Shown one piece after another: positions 36,587-51,254 of a DNA stretch of 64,000 bases. Position 1 is the stretch's first letter; each line of letters begins with the position of its first letter. Position numbers and translations under genes: made by a program. Source of the stretch: Burkholderiaceae bacterium (GTDB lineage: Bacteria; Pseudomonadota; Gammaproteobacteria; Burkholderiales; Burkholderiaceae_E); NCBI GenBank assembly GCA_021166725.1, contig JAJPES010000079.1:38247-102246 (forward strand), in the 5' to 3' direction. Below the pieces are notes generated by a model, which was not told the origin of the DNA, did no database searches, and saw only the letters and a list, made by a program, of their open reading frames with translations.

Positions 36587-37990
36587 ATGCACGATCACGA
36601 ATCCCTGCACGAACTGGAAGCGAGCGAGCTCGCGCGGCTGCTTCATTCGCGAAAGCTCTCGCCGGTGGAAGTCACCGAGGCCATGCTGCGCAGGATCGAA
36701 GCACTGGACCCGCGCCTGCACGCATACGCGCGCGTCACGCCCGAGCTCGCGCTCGAGCAGGCGAGGAAGGCCGAAGAGCGCATCGGCAGGCGGCAAATTC
36801 TCGGGCCGCTGCACGGGGTGCCGATCGCCGTGAAGGATCTTTGCTTCACGAAGGAGATCGAGACCTGTGCCGGCATGCCGCTGCATCGCGGCTTTCGTCC
36901 GGATCGCGATGCGACGATCGTCACGCGCCTGCGCGAAGCCGGGGCCGTGCTGCTCGGCAAGCTGCAACTCACCGAAGGCGCACTGGTCGAGCATCACCCG
37001 TCGATCCCGCCTCCGGTGAATCCCTGGCATCCCGATCATTGGTCGGGCGCTTCGTCGAGCGGCTCCGGCGTGGCGACTGCAGCAGGATTGTGTTTCGGTT
37101 CGATCGGATCCGATACCGGCGGATCGATCCGGTTTCCGTCCGCGGCCAACGGCGTCACCGGAATCAAGCCCACGTGGGGACGTGTATCCCGCCACGGCTG
37201 CTTCGAGCTGGCGGCTTCGCTCGATCACTTCGGGCCGATGTGCCGCAGCGCAGCCGATGCCGGTGCGATGCTCGCGGTTCTTGCAGGCGCCGACGCCGAC
37301 GATCCGACGGCCCTCCTCGACCCGGTTCCCGACATGCTGGCCGGCGTGGACACCACGTTGCGCGACGTGCGGATCGGCATCGACGAGCGCTTCGCCCAGG
37401 AGGGCGTCGACGCGACGACGTCGGCCGTCATGCGCGAGGCGCTCTCGGCGCTGCGCGAGCTGGGCGCGAGCATGCGCAATATCGAGTTTCCGGCGGTCGA
37501 CGCGGCGCTCGCCGACTGGGCGCCGATCTGCGCGATCGAGGCGGCGGTCGCGCACTGCCGCACCTATCCTTCGCGCCGTGCGGAATACGGCCCTGCGCTG
37601 GCGTCCTTTCTCGACAGCGCCTCGGCATTCTCCGCGCTCGACTACCAGCGAATGCTGCTGCGCCGACGCGAGTTCGCCGGTCGCCTTGCGGCGCTCTTCG
37701 AGCACGTAGACCTGCTGTTGCTTCCCGCGCAGCCCTTCGCGTCCCCGACCAGGGCGCAGCTGTCGCAACTCGTCGCCACCGAAGCCGGGCTGCTGTCGCT
37801 CATCCGCTTCACGGCGCCTTTCGACCTCAGCGGCCACCCGACGATCACGCTGCCGGCGGGCTTCACCGCGCAGCGCACGCCGGTGGCGGTGCAACTCGTC
37901 GCACCGCGCCTGCAAGAGCCGATGCTCGTGCGCACCGGCAGGGCTTTCCAGCGCGCAACCGACTGGCACCGCCGACGTCCCCCGATCTGA
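36587..37990 (+). CDS. Amidase-signature family amidase
   Basis: 467 residues. Amidase-signature hydrolase with the catalytic lysine in VPIAVKDLCFT, the Ser-rich SGASSSGSGVATAAG and nucleophile region GSDTGGSIRFPSAANG. It differs clearly from the amidase at 27908-29425, whose signature is GGDQGGSI. Strong ribosome site (ggaggag) before ATG 36587. Followed at 86 bases by an AmiC-like protein. Amide substrate not known; related enzymes include Asp/Glu-tRNA amidotransferase A subunits, but the absence of gatB/gatC neighbours argues for a stand-alone amidase. Confidence 0.92.
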   Translation: MHDHESLHELEASELARLLHSRKLSPVEVTEAMLRRIEALDPRLHAYARVTPELALEQARKAEERIGRRQILGPLHGVPIAVKDLCFTKEIETCAGMPLHRGFRPDRDATIVTRLREAGAVLLGKLQLTEGALVEHHPSIPPPVNPWHPDHWSGASSSGSGVATAAGLCFGSIGSDTGGSIRFPSAANGVTGIKPTWGRVSRHGCFELAASLDHFGPMCRSAADAGAMLAVLAGADADDPTALLDPVPDMLAGVDTTLRDVRIGIDERFAQEGVDATTSAVMREALSALRELGASMRNIEFPAVDAALADWAPICAIEAAVAHCRTYPSRRAEYGPALASFLDSASAFSALDYQRMLLRRREFAGRLAALFEHVDLLLLPAQPFASPTRAQLSQLVATEAGLLSLIRFTAPFDLSGHPTITLPAGFTAQRTPVAVQLVAPRLQEPMLVRTGRAFQRATDWHRRRPPI

Positions 37991-38076
37991 GCCGGTGGCA
38001 CGCGCCATTGCAGCGCAGCATGAAAACCCGCGGTACATGCGGCACTATCGAAATCCTTTCGCGGCGGAGCCCCTCC

Positions 38077-39201
38077 ATGCAGCCTCGTTCGGACTTCGAT
38101 TCGGGAAGGCGCCATCGCGCGGCGCAGCCGTACCGCACTGCGCGCTGGTGCGGATCGAACGAACCGATCGGCGAGCAGGAATACCGGATCGGCATGCTGA
38201 TTCCGATGTCGGGCGCCGCCGGAATCTGGGGACCTTCCTGCCTGGCTTGCGCGACGCTCGCGGCCGAGGAGTGGAACGCAGCCGGCGGGGTCGACGGCAA
38301 GAGCGTCACGCTCACCGTCCTCGATGCCAGCGATGAATCCGACGATCTCGAGGAGCAACTGCAGGCGCTTCTCGACGCCGACGCGATCGAGTCGATCGTC
38401 GGCATGCACACGAGCTCGGTGCGCGAGCGCGTCACCGCGCAATTGCGCGGCGCGCTGCCCTTCGTGTATACGCCGCTCTACGAGGGCGGGCCGCTGCCGC
38501 CCGGAGTGATGGCGATCGGCGAGACACCGCGCGAGCAGCTGTTGCCGGCGCTCGATTCGCTCACGGAACGCTATGCGCTGCGGCGCTGGTTCCTGCTGGG
38601 CAACGACTACTGCTGGCCGCGGCGCTCGCACGCGATCGCAACCGACACCCTGCGCCGCAGCGGCTGCGAGGTGGTCGCGAGCCGCTACGTGCCGCTGGGC
38701 GCGCTGGACGTGCAACGGCTCGTCGACGAAATCCGCGGCACGCGCGCGCAGGCGGTGCTCATGTCGCTCGTTGGCCAGGATGCGGTCGAGTTCAGCCGCG
38801 CGCTCGGGGAGTCCAAGCTCGCCGGCAAGGTCGTTCGCCTTTCATGCGCGGTCGAGGAGAACGGGCTGCTCGCAATCGGCCCGGAGCACACCGAGGGGCT
38901 GTTCGTCGCCTCGGGCTATTTCGCTTCGCTCGACACCGACCGCAACGGCGCCTTCCGCGAGCGTTATTGGTCGCGCTTCGGCGAGCGGGCGCCGGTGCTC
39001 AATTCGCTGGGGCAGTCGACCTACGAAGGCGTCGCCTTCCTGCGCGCCGCACTGCGCCGGAAGTCGCGTGCCGGAGCGCCGATCGGCTTCGAAAGCGTGC
39101 GCTCGACGCGCTGGCGCAGCAACCTGCACAGCGCAATGCCGATCTATCTCGCGCAGGCCGAGGCGATGTCGTTCCGGGTGCTCTCGGCGCTGCGGCGCTG
39201 A
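38077..39201 (+). CDS. AmiC-like amide-binding protein without signal peptide
   Basis: 374 residues from ATG 38077 (ggag seven bases upstream); another ATG at 38020 lies in frame. Type I periplasmic-binding fold: YRIGMLIPMSGAAGIWGPS, GMHTSSVRERV and PFVYTPLYEGG resemble AmiC and short-amide receptors. No signal peptide, lipobox or Tat motif is seen at either start; the N-terminus is polar and Arg-rich. This fits a cytoplasmic amide sensor, as AmiC is in Pseudomonas, rather than a transport receptor. No AmiR antiterminator gene is adjacent. Confidence 0.8.
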   Translation: MQPRSDFDSGRRHRAAQPYRTARWCGSNEPIGEQEYRIGMLIPMSGAAGIWGPSCLACATLAAEEWNAAGGVDGKSVTLTVLDASDESDDLEEQLQALLDADAIESIVGMHTSSVRERVTAQLRGALPFVYTPLYEGGPLPPGVMAIGETPREQLLPALDSLTERYALRRWFLLGNDYCWPRRSHAIATDTLRRSGCEVVASRYVPLGALDVQRLVDEIRGTRAQAVLMSLVGQDAVEFSRALGESKLAGKVVRLSCAVEENGLLAIGPEHTEGLFVASGYFASLDTDRNGAFRERYWSRFGERAPVLNSLGQSTYEGVAFLRAALRRKSRAGAPIGFESVRSTRWRSNLHSAMPIYLAQAEAMSFRVLSALRR

Positions 39202-39209
39202 GGGCCGGA

Positions 39210-39287
39210 ATGCCGACGAGACGCGACGAATACAAGACCGATCACGTGGCGGCGCGCAAGAAAGGCGCGTTCACGAAGATCGATTGA
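39210..39287 (+). pseudogene. Remnant of a DUF2945 gene (C-terminal 20 residues)
   Basis: A 25-codon ORF (ATG 39210, TGA 39285-39287) whose last 20 residues, DEYKTDHVAARKKGAFTKID, closely match the C-terminus of the DUF2945 domain fused to SenA (TDHVAAHKEGALTKIG). The first 50 residues of the domain are missing. It lies eight bases after the AmiC-like gene and ends directly against the stop of the convergent GGDEF gene. It looks like the tail of a deleted DUF2945 gene; a functional micropeptide is less likely. Confidence 0.6.
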
Positions 39288-40811
39288 TCAACACAGCGCG
39301 GCATAGACCCGGTTCTTGCCCGCACGCTTCGCGCGATACATTGCCTCGTCGGCCCGTTGCACGATGGCATCGAGCGGTTCGCGTCCGTCGGATTGCGCCA
39401 CGCCCGCCGAGAACGTCACGAACAGGCGCTCGTCGCCGCTCAGGTAGACATCGTTCGTCAATGCACGCTGCGCGCGGCGGACCACGTCGAGCGCCTGGTC
39501 GCTGCCCATCGACGGCAACAGCACGATGAATTCCTCGCCGCCGTAGCGCGCGACGACGTCGGTCGGCCGCAGGCTGGCTGACAGCACGCGCGCGAGACGG
39601 CGAAGCGCCTCGTCGCCCTTCTGGTGGCCGAGCGCATCGTTCAGCCGCTTGAAATCGTCGACGTCGATCAGCGCGAGCGACATCGGAGCAGAATCGGCCC
39701 GGCATGCGCGCGAAAAATCGGCGAACGATCGCTCGAGCCCGCGCCGGTTCAGCAACTGCGTCAGGTGATCCGTCATGACCAGCGCGCTCGCATTGTCGAG
39801 TTCGCCGGCCAGGCGCTCCACCTCGTCCTGCAACTGGCGAGCTTTCTCGCCGGCCGCGGCGAATTCATTGCGCGACGCGTCGAACTCGACATAGACCGAT
39901 CGCGTCTCGTCGATCAACGCGTGGACGATACCGGCCAGCGTGGCGAGGTCAGGCGAGTTGCGGATGTCTTCCATGTAGGTGCCGAGCTTGTCGCCGAAGC
40001 GGCCGCTCGACTCGGTAAGCGCGCGAAGCCAGTCGACGCATTGCGCGAGCATCGACTTCATCATCTGCAGGGAGTCACGGCGCAACTTCAACAGTCGCTG
40101 GTGCTCCTCTGCCGTCCTGCGCAGCACGTCCCGCGCAAGCGAGAGATCGCGCCGGTCCGGATACCTGCCGGCCGGCTCGAGCGTCGCACGGATGGCGTCG
40201 AACTGGCGACGCACCCACGCCTCTTCCTCGACGAGCGTCGGCACCGTTTCACAGACGGTGACGAGCAGGCGCGTCATCTCGGCGAGCAGGCGTTGGACAT
40301 TTCGACCGTCTGCTACCGGGCAGGCAAGCGGCTCGTTCTCGTCGATGGGCTCCACACCTGGCGATATCTCGCTCGGTGGTGCCGCCGGCGGGGCGGTCGG
40401 ACCGCTCATCGCCGACGACGCCCCGGGAGCCTCGTCGGCGTCCGTCGGCGTGTTCGAGCGAGCCGGATCCTCGTCGCGTTTCCACGAATCGACCAGCGAG
40501 GCGAGTCGACAGGCGAGTCGTGCCGCGTCGGACGGACGGTTCAGCACGCGCTGCAGCGCGTCCCTCTTGCGGGCGCGGGTCCAGTTACGCTGGGAAATCT
40601 CGACCCAATGCAGCGCCTCGGCGACGATCGGGCCGAGCGGCGCCGGCTCGACATCGCCCGGGCGCTGCGCATCCGACGGGCCACCTCCCACCCGCTCCCA
40701 GGCTCGATGATATTGATCCGGAGTCGGCGACAACCGGCGCTGGGCGAGGTACCGCAGCGCCGCTCGTGCGCGTTCGGCAGCGCTGGGCAGTGCGGTTTCG
40801 GTGGCGCTCAT
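39288..40811 (-). CDS. Diguanylate cyclase (GGDEF domain)
   Basis: 507 residues, soluble, from ATG 40811. The N-terminal 330 residues are helical without a recognised sensor domain; a coiled coil leads to the GGDEF domain (about 345-505). The active site reads ARYGGEEFIVLLP, and the inhibitory I-site RxxD (RPTD) sits five residues before it, so both catalysis and product feedback appear intact. It makes cyclic di-GMP, the substrate of the HD-GYP protein at 7017-8360. Located after a tRNA cluster; stop codons of this gene and the DUF2945 remnant are adjacent. Confidence 0.93.
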   Translation of the reverse strand: MSATETALPSAAERARAALRYLAQRRLSPTPDQYHRAWERVGGGPSDAQRPGDVEPAPLGPIVAEALHWVEISQRNWTRARKRDALQRVLNRPSDAARLACRLASLVDSWKRDEDPARSNTPTDADEAPGASSAMSGPTAPPAAPPSEISPGVEPIDENEPLACPVADGRNVQRLLAEMTRLLVTVCETVPTLVEEEAWVRRQFDAIRATLEPAGRYPDRRDLSLARDVLRRTAEEHQRLLKLRRDSLQMMKSMLAQCVDWLRALTESSGRFGDKLGTYMEDIRNSPDLATLAGIVHALIDETRSVYVEFDASRNEFAAAGEKARQLQDEVERLAGELDNASALVMTDHLTQLLNRRGLERSFADFSRACRADSAPMSLALIDVDDFKRLNDALGHQKGDEALRRLARVLSASLRPTDVVARYGGEEFIVLLPSMGSDQALDVVRRAQRALTNDVYLSGDERLFVTFSAGVAQSDGREPLDAIVQRADEAMYRAKRAGKNRVYAALC

Positions 40812-40904
40812 CGTTCCGTCGTTTTCGACAGACCCGTGAAATCGTTCACGCGCCTGCCGACAGGCGGCTCGAAAGGAACGCCCGGCGACGGCTGCCGACG
40901 GAAA

Positions 40905-40980
40905 TGGGGTGGGCGATGGGATTCGAACCCACGACAACCGGAATCACAATCCGGGACTCTACCCCTGAGCTACGCCCACC
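40905..40980 (-). tRNA. tRNA-His (GTG)
   Basis: 76 nt including the extra G at -1 that marks tRNA-His and an encoded CCA. Acceptor stem GTGGGCG/CGCCCAC, anticodon stem CCGGA/TCCGG around the loop TTGTGAT, T-arm GTGGG-TTCGAAT-CCCAT. Last of three tRNA genes in a row. Confidence 0.97.
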
Positions 40981-40987
40981 ATCGGGA

Positions 40988-41064
<77 letters not shown>

Positions 41065-41132
41065 AATCGTGTCGGGCTATCCGGGAATCGCGCGTCCGAT
41101 GCCCTGTGAGGCCGGCGCATCGGGAAACGCGA

Positions 41133-41209
<77 letters not shown>

Positions 41210-41219
41210 GAGGACGCGA

Positions 41220-41225
41220 ATTGTA
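41220..41225 (-). promoter_or_regulatory. -10 box of the tRNA cluster
   Basis: TACAAT on the minus strand, five of six to consensus, ending about ten bases before the 5' end of tRNA-Pro, as expected for a tRNA promoter with a short leader. The -35 region is GC-rich and not recognisable. Confidence 0.5.
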
Positions 41226-41263
41226 GCATCAGGCGCGCCGCGCCATCGTTGCACCGCCCGGCG

Positions 41264-42640
41264 CTACGCCACCGACCGTACGGCTTCGGCCAGCCGTTGC
41301 GCCGTTCGCTGCGCCAGCGTGGCCTCGCGCGCTTCCACCATCACGCGCAGCAGCGGCTCGGTGCCCGACGGACGGATCAGTACGCGTCCGGCCTCGCCCA
41401 GCGCACGTTCGGCTTCCTCGCTGGCCTGTTGCAGCGAGCGATCGCTGCGCCAGTCGAAGCCGCGGCGGATCGGCACGTTGATCAGCGTCTGCGGAAACAG
41501 CTCGAGCCCGGAGCAGGCCTGCGCGAGCGTCGCGCCTGCGTGGCGCATGGCCGCGAGCACCTGCAGCGCGCTGATCGTTCCGTCGCCGGTGGAATGGCAG
41601 TCCAGGCACAGGATGTGGCCGGAGTTCTCGCCGCCGTATCGCCAGCCTTTCGCGCGCAGCATCTCGAGCACATAACGATCGCCGACGCGAGCCCGCGCGA
41701 AGCCGATGCCCATCCGCCCGAGCGCCTGCTCGAGGCCCAGGTTCGTCATCAGCGTGCCGACCACGCCCTCGATGCGCTCGCGTTGCGCCCGGTCGCGCAC
41801 GATCGCGTACAGCAGTGCGTCGCCGTCGTAGAGCCGGCCGCTGTCGTCGACCATCATCACGCGATCGGCATCGCCGTCGATCGCGATGCCGAGGTCGGCG
41901 CGCTGCGCGACGACCTCGCGTTGCAGCGCCGCGGTGTCGGTGGCGCCGCAGCGGTCGTTGATGTTGGTGCCGGTCGGAGCGACGCCGAGCGGGATCACGT
42001 CGGCGCCGAGTTCGTGGAAGACGTTCGGCGCGGTGTGATATCCGGCGCCGTTCGCGCAGTCGACGACGATGCGCATGCCCCGCAGGTCGAGCGCGCCCGG
42101 GAAGCTGCTCTTGCAGAACTCGATGTACCGGCCGGCCGCGTCCTCGATGCGGCGGGCGCGGCCGAGTTCGGCCGAAGGCACGCATTCGAGCGGCGCATCG
42201 AGCTGCGCCTCGATCGCCGCCTCGACCTCGTCGGGCAGCTTGTTGCCGTCGGCCGCGAAGAACTTGATGCCGTTGTCCTCGTACGGGTTGTGCGAGGCGC
42301 TGATGACGACGCCCGCCTGCAGTCGCAGGGCGCGCGTCAGGTAGGCGACCGCAGGCGTGGGGATCGGGCCGGAGCGCAGCACGTCGACGCCGGCCGCGGA
42401 GAAGCCGGCCTGCAGCGCCGCCTCGAGCATGTAGCCCGAGACGCGCGTGTCCTTGCCGACGATGACGGTGGGACGCGTGCTCGCGCCCGCCAGTTGCGCG
42501 GCACCGACGATCGACGCGCCGGCGGCGCCGGCGAGCACCTTGCCGGCCGCGTAGCCCAGTCGCAGGACGAAATCGGGGGTGATCGGCGCTTCGCCGACCC
42601 GGCCGCGAACGCCATCGGTGCCGAAATGCTTGCGTGCCAT
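41264..42640 (-). CDS. glmM: Phosphoglucosamine mutase GlmM
   Basis: 458 residues. Converts glucosamine-6-phosphate to glucosamine-1-phosphate for peptidoglycan and lipopolysaccharide precursors. The start [13 protein letters not shown], the active-site serine loop [19 protein letters not shown], the metal-binding loop [14 protein letters not shown] and the sugar-binding [11 protein letters not shown] are visible, together with the C-terminal [15 protein letters not shown] phosphate loop. Follows folP by 44 bases, as in many proteobacteria. Confidence 0.97.
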   Translation of the reverse strand: MARKHFGTDGVRGRVGEAPITPDFVLRLGYAAGKVLAGAAGASIVGAAQLAGASTRPTVIVGKDTRVSGYMLEAALQAGFSAAGVDVLRSGPIPTPAVAYLTRALRLQAGVVISASHNPYEDNGIKFFAADGNKLPDEVEAAIEAQLDAPLECVPSAELGRARRIEDAAGRYIEFCKSSFPGALDLRGMRIVVDCANGAGYHTAPNVFHELGADVIPLGVAPTGTNINDRCGATDTAALQREVVAQRADLGIAIDGDADRVMMVDDSGRLYDGDALLYAIVRDRAQRERIEGVVGTLMTNLGLEQALGRMGIGFARARVGDRYVLEMLRAKGWRYGGENSGHILCLDCHSTGDGTISALQVLAAMRHAGATLAQACSGLELFPQTLINVPIRRGFDWRSDRSLQQASEEAERALGEAGRVLIRPSGTEPLLRVMVEAREATLAQRTAQRLAEAVRSVA

Positions 42641-42684
42641 CGAGTACGTCTCTTCCCGGAGTTTGCTTCGATCGGGGCGGTTCG

Positions 42685-43530
42685 CTATTGCGCGTCGTCG
42701 ATCGCCTGCCAGACGCGCAGCGCGTCGCGGCTCTCCGCAACGTCGTGCACCCGCAGAATACGCGCGCCGCGCATCGCCGCTGCGAGCATCGCAGACAGGC
42801 TGCCGGCCAGTCGATGATCGACGTCACGTCCGGTCAGATTTCCGATCATCGACTTGCGCGACACGCCCACCAGCACCGGCGCGAGCGCGGCCAGTTCGTC
42901 CAGCGCCGCGAGCAGTTGCAGGTTATGGCGCAGCGTCTTGCCGAAGCCGATCCCCGGATCGACGACGATGCGCTCGCGCGCGATGCCGTTCTCGACGGCG
43001 GCAGCGACGCGCCCGGCGAGGAAATCCTCCACCTCGCCGACGACGTCGCCGTATTTCGGCTGCTGCTGCATCGTGCCCGGCTCGCCCTGCATGTGCATCA
43101 GGCACACCGCGCAGTCCGAGCCGCGAACCGCATCGATTGCGCCCGGCGCGCGCAGTGCGCCGATGTCGTTGACGAGATCGGCGCCGTGTTCGAGCGCCAC
43201 GCGCATCGTCTCGGCGCGGCGCGTGTCGACGGACAGCGGCAGCCCGCAATCGCGCAGCGCATCGAGTACCGGAACGATGCGCCGGATCTCCTCGTCGGCG
43301 GGAAGCTCCGCCGCGCCGGGACGAGTCGACTCGCCGCCGATGTCGAGCAGGTCCGCTCCTTCCTCGATGAGACGGTGCGCATGGCGCACCGCTGCCTCGT
43401 GCGTCGCGTAGCGACCGCCGTCGGAAAAGGAGTCGGGCGTGACGTTGACCACGCCCATGACGAGGGGCCTGTCGAGATCGAGCACGAACCGGCCGCAGCG
43501 CAGGCGTCGGGCCGGTTCGAACAGGTTCAT
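42685..43530 (-). CDS. folP: Dihydropteroate synthase FolP
   Basis: 281 residues from ATG 43530; an in-frame GTG at 43536 is possible. Joins para-aminobenzoate with the pterin diphosphate in folate synthesis; the target of sulfonamides. Family signatures: [15 protein letters not shown] near the N-terminus, [11 protein letters not shown] and [14 protein letters not shown]. Lies between ftsH and glmM, the standard proteobacterial order. Confidence 0.97.
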   Translation of the reverse strand: MNLFEPARRLRCGRFVLDLDRPLVMGVVNVTPDSFSDGGRYATHEAAVRHAHRLIEEGADLLDIGGESTRPGAAELPADEEIRRIVPVLDALRDCGLPLSVDTRRAETMRVALEHGADLVNDIGALRAPGAIDAVRGSDCAVCLMHMQGEPGTMQQQPKYGDVVGEVEDFLAGRVAAAVENGIARERIVVDPGIGFGKTLRHNLQLLAALDELAALAPVLVGVSRKSMIGNLTGRDVDHRLAGSLSAMLAAAMRGARILRVHDVAESRDALRVWQAIDDAQ

Positions 43531-43552
43531 CGGCACGCGAAAGAAGAACGGG

Positions 43553-43572
43553 CCGGCGGAAGGCTCCGCCGG
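43553..43572. terminator. Hairpin between ftsH and folP
   Basis: CCGGCGGA and TCCGCCGG pair perfectly around four bases, 16 bases after the ftsH stop. On the minus strand it is followed by a moderately T-rich stretch (gttcttcttt). It could attenuate read-through from ftsH into folP. The folP start lies just beyond it. Confidence 0.45.
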
Positions 43573-43588
43573 TGTGGGAACGCGTTCT

Positions 43589-45493
<1,905 letters not shown>

Positions 45494-45604
45494 TCACCAC
45501 TCCTTGGCGGCCTTCCGACCGGCGGGCGGCCCCTTGCCGACTCCTTCCAGGGACCGCCGGTTTCGAACGAGCATTCTACGCGGAACTTGACGAGCGCCCG
45601 CTCA

Positions 45605-46348
45605 TTACGGTAGGCGCGTTGCCCGCTGCTGCCCCGCCCCGTCCGTCGCCGCCGCATCAGGCGCCGACGGACGGACGCGACGCGGGCGACGCCCCAACAG
45701 GTACGTCTCGGCCGACGCGCTGCGCGATGCCTCGGGTTTTCGCACCTGCACCTCGGCGAAGTGCCGGCGGAAAGCCTCGACGATCTGGCTGTAGCCGCTG
45801 CCGTGGAAGCACTTGACCAGCAGCGCGCCCTCGTCCTTCAGGTGGCGCACCGCGAAATCGATCGCAAGCTCGGCCAGATCGCTCATTCGCGCGGCGTCGG
45901 CGGCCGCGATTCCGCTCAGGTTGGGGGCCATGTCGGAAATCACAAGATCCACCGGCGCGGCGCCGAGCATCGACTCGAGCCGTTCGAGCGTCTCGGCCTC
46001 GCGGATGTCGCCCTGCAGGAACTCGACGTCCGGGATGGGGTCCATCGGCAGCAGGTCGACGGCCACGATGCGCCCGTCGATGCCCGCCTGCGACCCGGGC
46101 CGCGCCAGGCGTTCGCGCAGCACCTGGCTCCAGGCGCCGGGCGCGCTGCCCAGGTCGACGATCGTCATGCCGCGGCGCAGCAGCGCATCGCGCCGGTCGA
46201 TCTCCAGCAGCTTGAACGCCGCCCGGGAGCGATAGCCGTGCTTCTGCGCGAGCTTGACGTAGGGATCGTCCAGATGCCGCGCGACCCAGGCACGGTTCGT
46301 CCGGTTCTTGCGCCCGCTTCCTCCACCGGTCTTCCGCTGGGTGTTCAC
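45605..46348 (-). CDS. rlmE: 23S rRNA 2'-O-methyltransferase RlmE (FtsJ)
   Basis: 247 residues from GTG 46348. Methylates U2552 of 23S rRNA. The start is supported by [20 protein letters not shown] just after it; the SAM-binding [14 protein letters not shown], the catalytic SDMAPNLSG and [12 protein letters not shown] regions are all present. The C-terminal 35 residues are a basic Arg/Pro/Ala tail absent in E. coli. Divergent from yhbY, with 206 bases between start codons that must hold both promoters. Confidence 0.95.
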   Translation of the reverse strand: MNTQRKTGGGSGRKNRTNRAWVARHLDDPYVKLAQKHGYRSRAAFKLLEIDRRDALLRRGMTIVDLGSAPGAWSQVLRERLARPGSQAGIDGRIVAVDLLPMDPIPDVEFLQGDIREAETLERLESMLGAAPVDLVISDMAPNLSGIAAADAARMSDLAELAIDFAVRHLKDEGALLVKCFHGSGYSQIVEAFRRHFAEVQVRKPEASRSASAETYLLGRRPRRVRPSAPDAAATDGAGQQRATRLP

Positions 46349-46554
46349 CGCCGCGTCCCGTGGTTCTCCCGCCCGTCGTCCCCGGGTTGTCCCGCGCCTG
46401 TCACGCCGTTGTCCCCCGCTTGTGCATTCGTCACGACACGTCGCCCTGCAGCGGCCGCTGCACTTGCGACGCGCGCCCGCACAGCCCACACTTGCGGATC
46501 CCGTCGGGGCGGCACGCGCCCCTCCGAACGGCAGCCGATCGACGCGAACCGACG

Positions 46555-47259
46555 ATGAGCACGACCCCGTTTCCCCTTCCCATCATGCTGGACGCCGCCG
46601 ATCGCAAGGCGCTGCGGGCACGCGCGCACCACCTCGACCCGATCGTCATGATCGGCGAAGCGGGGCTCACCCGCGCGGTGCTCGACGAAACCGACCGGGC
46701 GCTGCGCGCGCACGAGCTGATCAAGGTGCGCGTGCTCGGCGACGACCGGGCCCAGCGCCAGGCGATGTCCACCGAAATCTGCTCGGCCCTCGGCTGCACG
46801 GCGGTGCAGTCGATCGGCAAGCTGCTCGTGCTGTATCGGCCCCGGCCGATCGAGGACAATGCCGGCCCGCACATTCCGAAGAAGCGTGCAGCGCAGGGCG
46901 CGGGCGCGGCGGGAAAGAAGGTCGCCGCTACCCGCAAGGCTGCGGGCGCAGCAAAGCCTTCGCCCCGAGCCCGAACCGGAGTGAACACGATGACCGCGAT
47001 GAAGACGAGAAAGAACGGGCCGGCTGCCGGCGCGGCGTCTGCTGCGCGCACCGCGAGATCGCCGCAGCCCGGCGTCGGCGCGCGCGCGGCCGGCGAGAAA
47101 GCGCTCGCCACCGAAGGCAAGCGCACCGCGCTGGCGGCACGCAAGCGCGCGCCCGCGCGACACGGAAGCGCGAGCGCGACTACTCAGGGCCCGTCGCGGC
47201 TGCAGGGACAGGACAGCGCTTCGCCGCGAGGCCGGCGCGATCGCGCGAAGAAAGCCTGA
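46555..47259 (+). CDS. yhbY: YhbY family RNA-binding protein with long basic tail
   Basis: 234 residues. The first 95 residues are the CRS1-YhbY RNA-binding domain with [42 protein letters not shown] and the end LVLYRP, as in the E. coli ribosome-assembly factor YhbY (97 residues). The remaining 130 residues are a low-complexity Ala/Lys/Arg tail, more than doubling the length. ATG 46555 was chosen by homology; the open frame begins earlier. Divergent from rlmE and convergent with greA, the usual neighbourhood. Confidence 0.9.
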   Translation: MSTTPFPLPIMLDAADRKALRARAHHLDPIVMIGEAGLTRAVLDETDRALRAHELIKVRVLGDDRAQRQAMSTEICSALGCTAVQSIGKLLVLYRPRPIEDNAGPHIPKKRAAQGAGAAGKKVAATRKAAGAAKPSPRARTGVNTMTAMKTRKNGPAAGAASAARTARSPQPGVGARAAGEKALATEGKRTALAARKRAPARHGSASATTQGPSRLQGQDSASPRGRRDRAKKA

Positions 47260-47301
47260 GACTTCGTTCACACGGTTCGCTGGCATCGGTGCGGGGCGCG
47301 C

Positions 47302-47778
47302 TCACTCGTACGAGACGCCGAGCACCTCGTATTCGCGGGTGCCGCCCGGCGCGCGCACTTCGGCCACGTCGCCGACTTCGCGCCCGATCAGCGCGCGGGC
47401 GATCGGGCTCGACACCGAGATGCGGCCTTCCTTGATGTCGGCCTCGTCGTCGCCGACGATCTGGTAGCGCACCTTCTCGCCGGACGACAGCTCCTCCAGT
47501 TCGACGGTGGCGGCGAAGACGACGCGGCCGTCGGCGTCGAGCTGTCGCGGATCGATGATCTGCGCATTGGCGAGCTTCGATTCGATCTCGGCGATGCGCC
47601 CCTCGATGAAGCCCTGGCGCTCGCGCGCCGCATCGTATTCGGCGTTTTCGGACAGGTCGCCCTGTGCACGCGCATCGGCGATCGCCTGGATCACGTTCGG
47701 GCGCTCGACCGACTTCAGTCGCTGCAGCTCCTGGCGCAGCAACTCTGCGCCGCGCAGCGTGAGCGGAATGGTGGCCAT
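47302..47778 (-). CDS. greA: Transcription elongation factor GreA
   Basis: 158 residues, the usual length. GreA rescues backtracked RNA polymerase by stimulating transcript cleavage. The N-terminal coiled coil holds the acidic tip in [20 protein letters not shown], and the C-terminal FKBP-like domain ends [13 protein letters not shown]. Downstream of carB on the same strand, as in many Betaproteobacteria. Confidence 0.97.
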   Translation of the reverse strand: MATIPLTLRGAELLRQELQRLKSVERPNVIQAIADARAQGDLSENAEYDAARERQGFIEGRIAEIESKLANAQIIDPRQLDADGRVVFAATVELEELSSGEKVRYQIVGDDEADIKEGRISVSSPIARALIGREVGDVAEVRAPGGTREYEVLGVSYE

Positions 47779-47970
47779 CGGAGTTCCCCGGAGCGGGACG
47801 CGCAGCGCGCGTCTTCAAAAGAATGCGGATCGCCGGGGCGGGCGGCATCGAAAGGAACGACGCGCCGGACCGGGCGATCCGTTGTATCCGCCACTCTAAC
47901 GCAAAAGGCCGCGCGGCACGCCGGCCCGGTGCGCCGGTCCGCGCCCACCACCCGCCGCCCCGGTGCGCGC

Positions 47971-48005
47971 CGACTCGGTGGCCGACGGTGGTCGACTCGG
48001 TGGCC
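47971..48005. repeat. Pair of 13-bp direct repeats after carB
   Basis: CGACTCGGTGGCC occurs at 47971-47983 and 47993-48005, a 22-base period, directly before the carB stop on the + coordinate scale (downstream in transcription). The 230-base carB-greA gap is otherwise GC-rich sequence without a recognised element. Confidence 0.5.
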
Positions 48006-48008
48006 CCC

Positions 48009-51239
<3,231 letters not shown>

Positions 51240-51254
51240 GGTGCGGAAGAAGGA

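Noticed and set aside
37995..38011. TGGCAC...TTGCA resembling a sigma-54 promoter before the AmiC-like gene
   Set aside because: The spacing between GG and GC is 11 bases instead of the strict 10, so it is unlikely to bind RpoN holoenzyme.
27908..40811. The 26-40 kb accessory block as an integrated island inserted at the tRNA cluster
   Set aside because: No integrase, no direct repeat of a tRNA 3' end and no clear base-composition break were seen.
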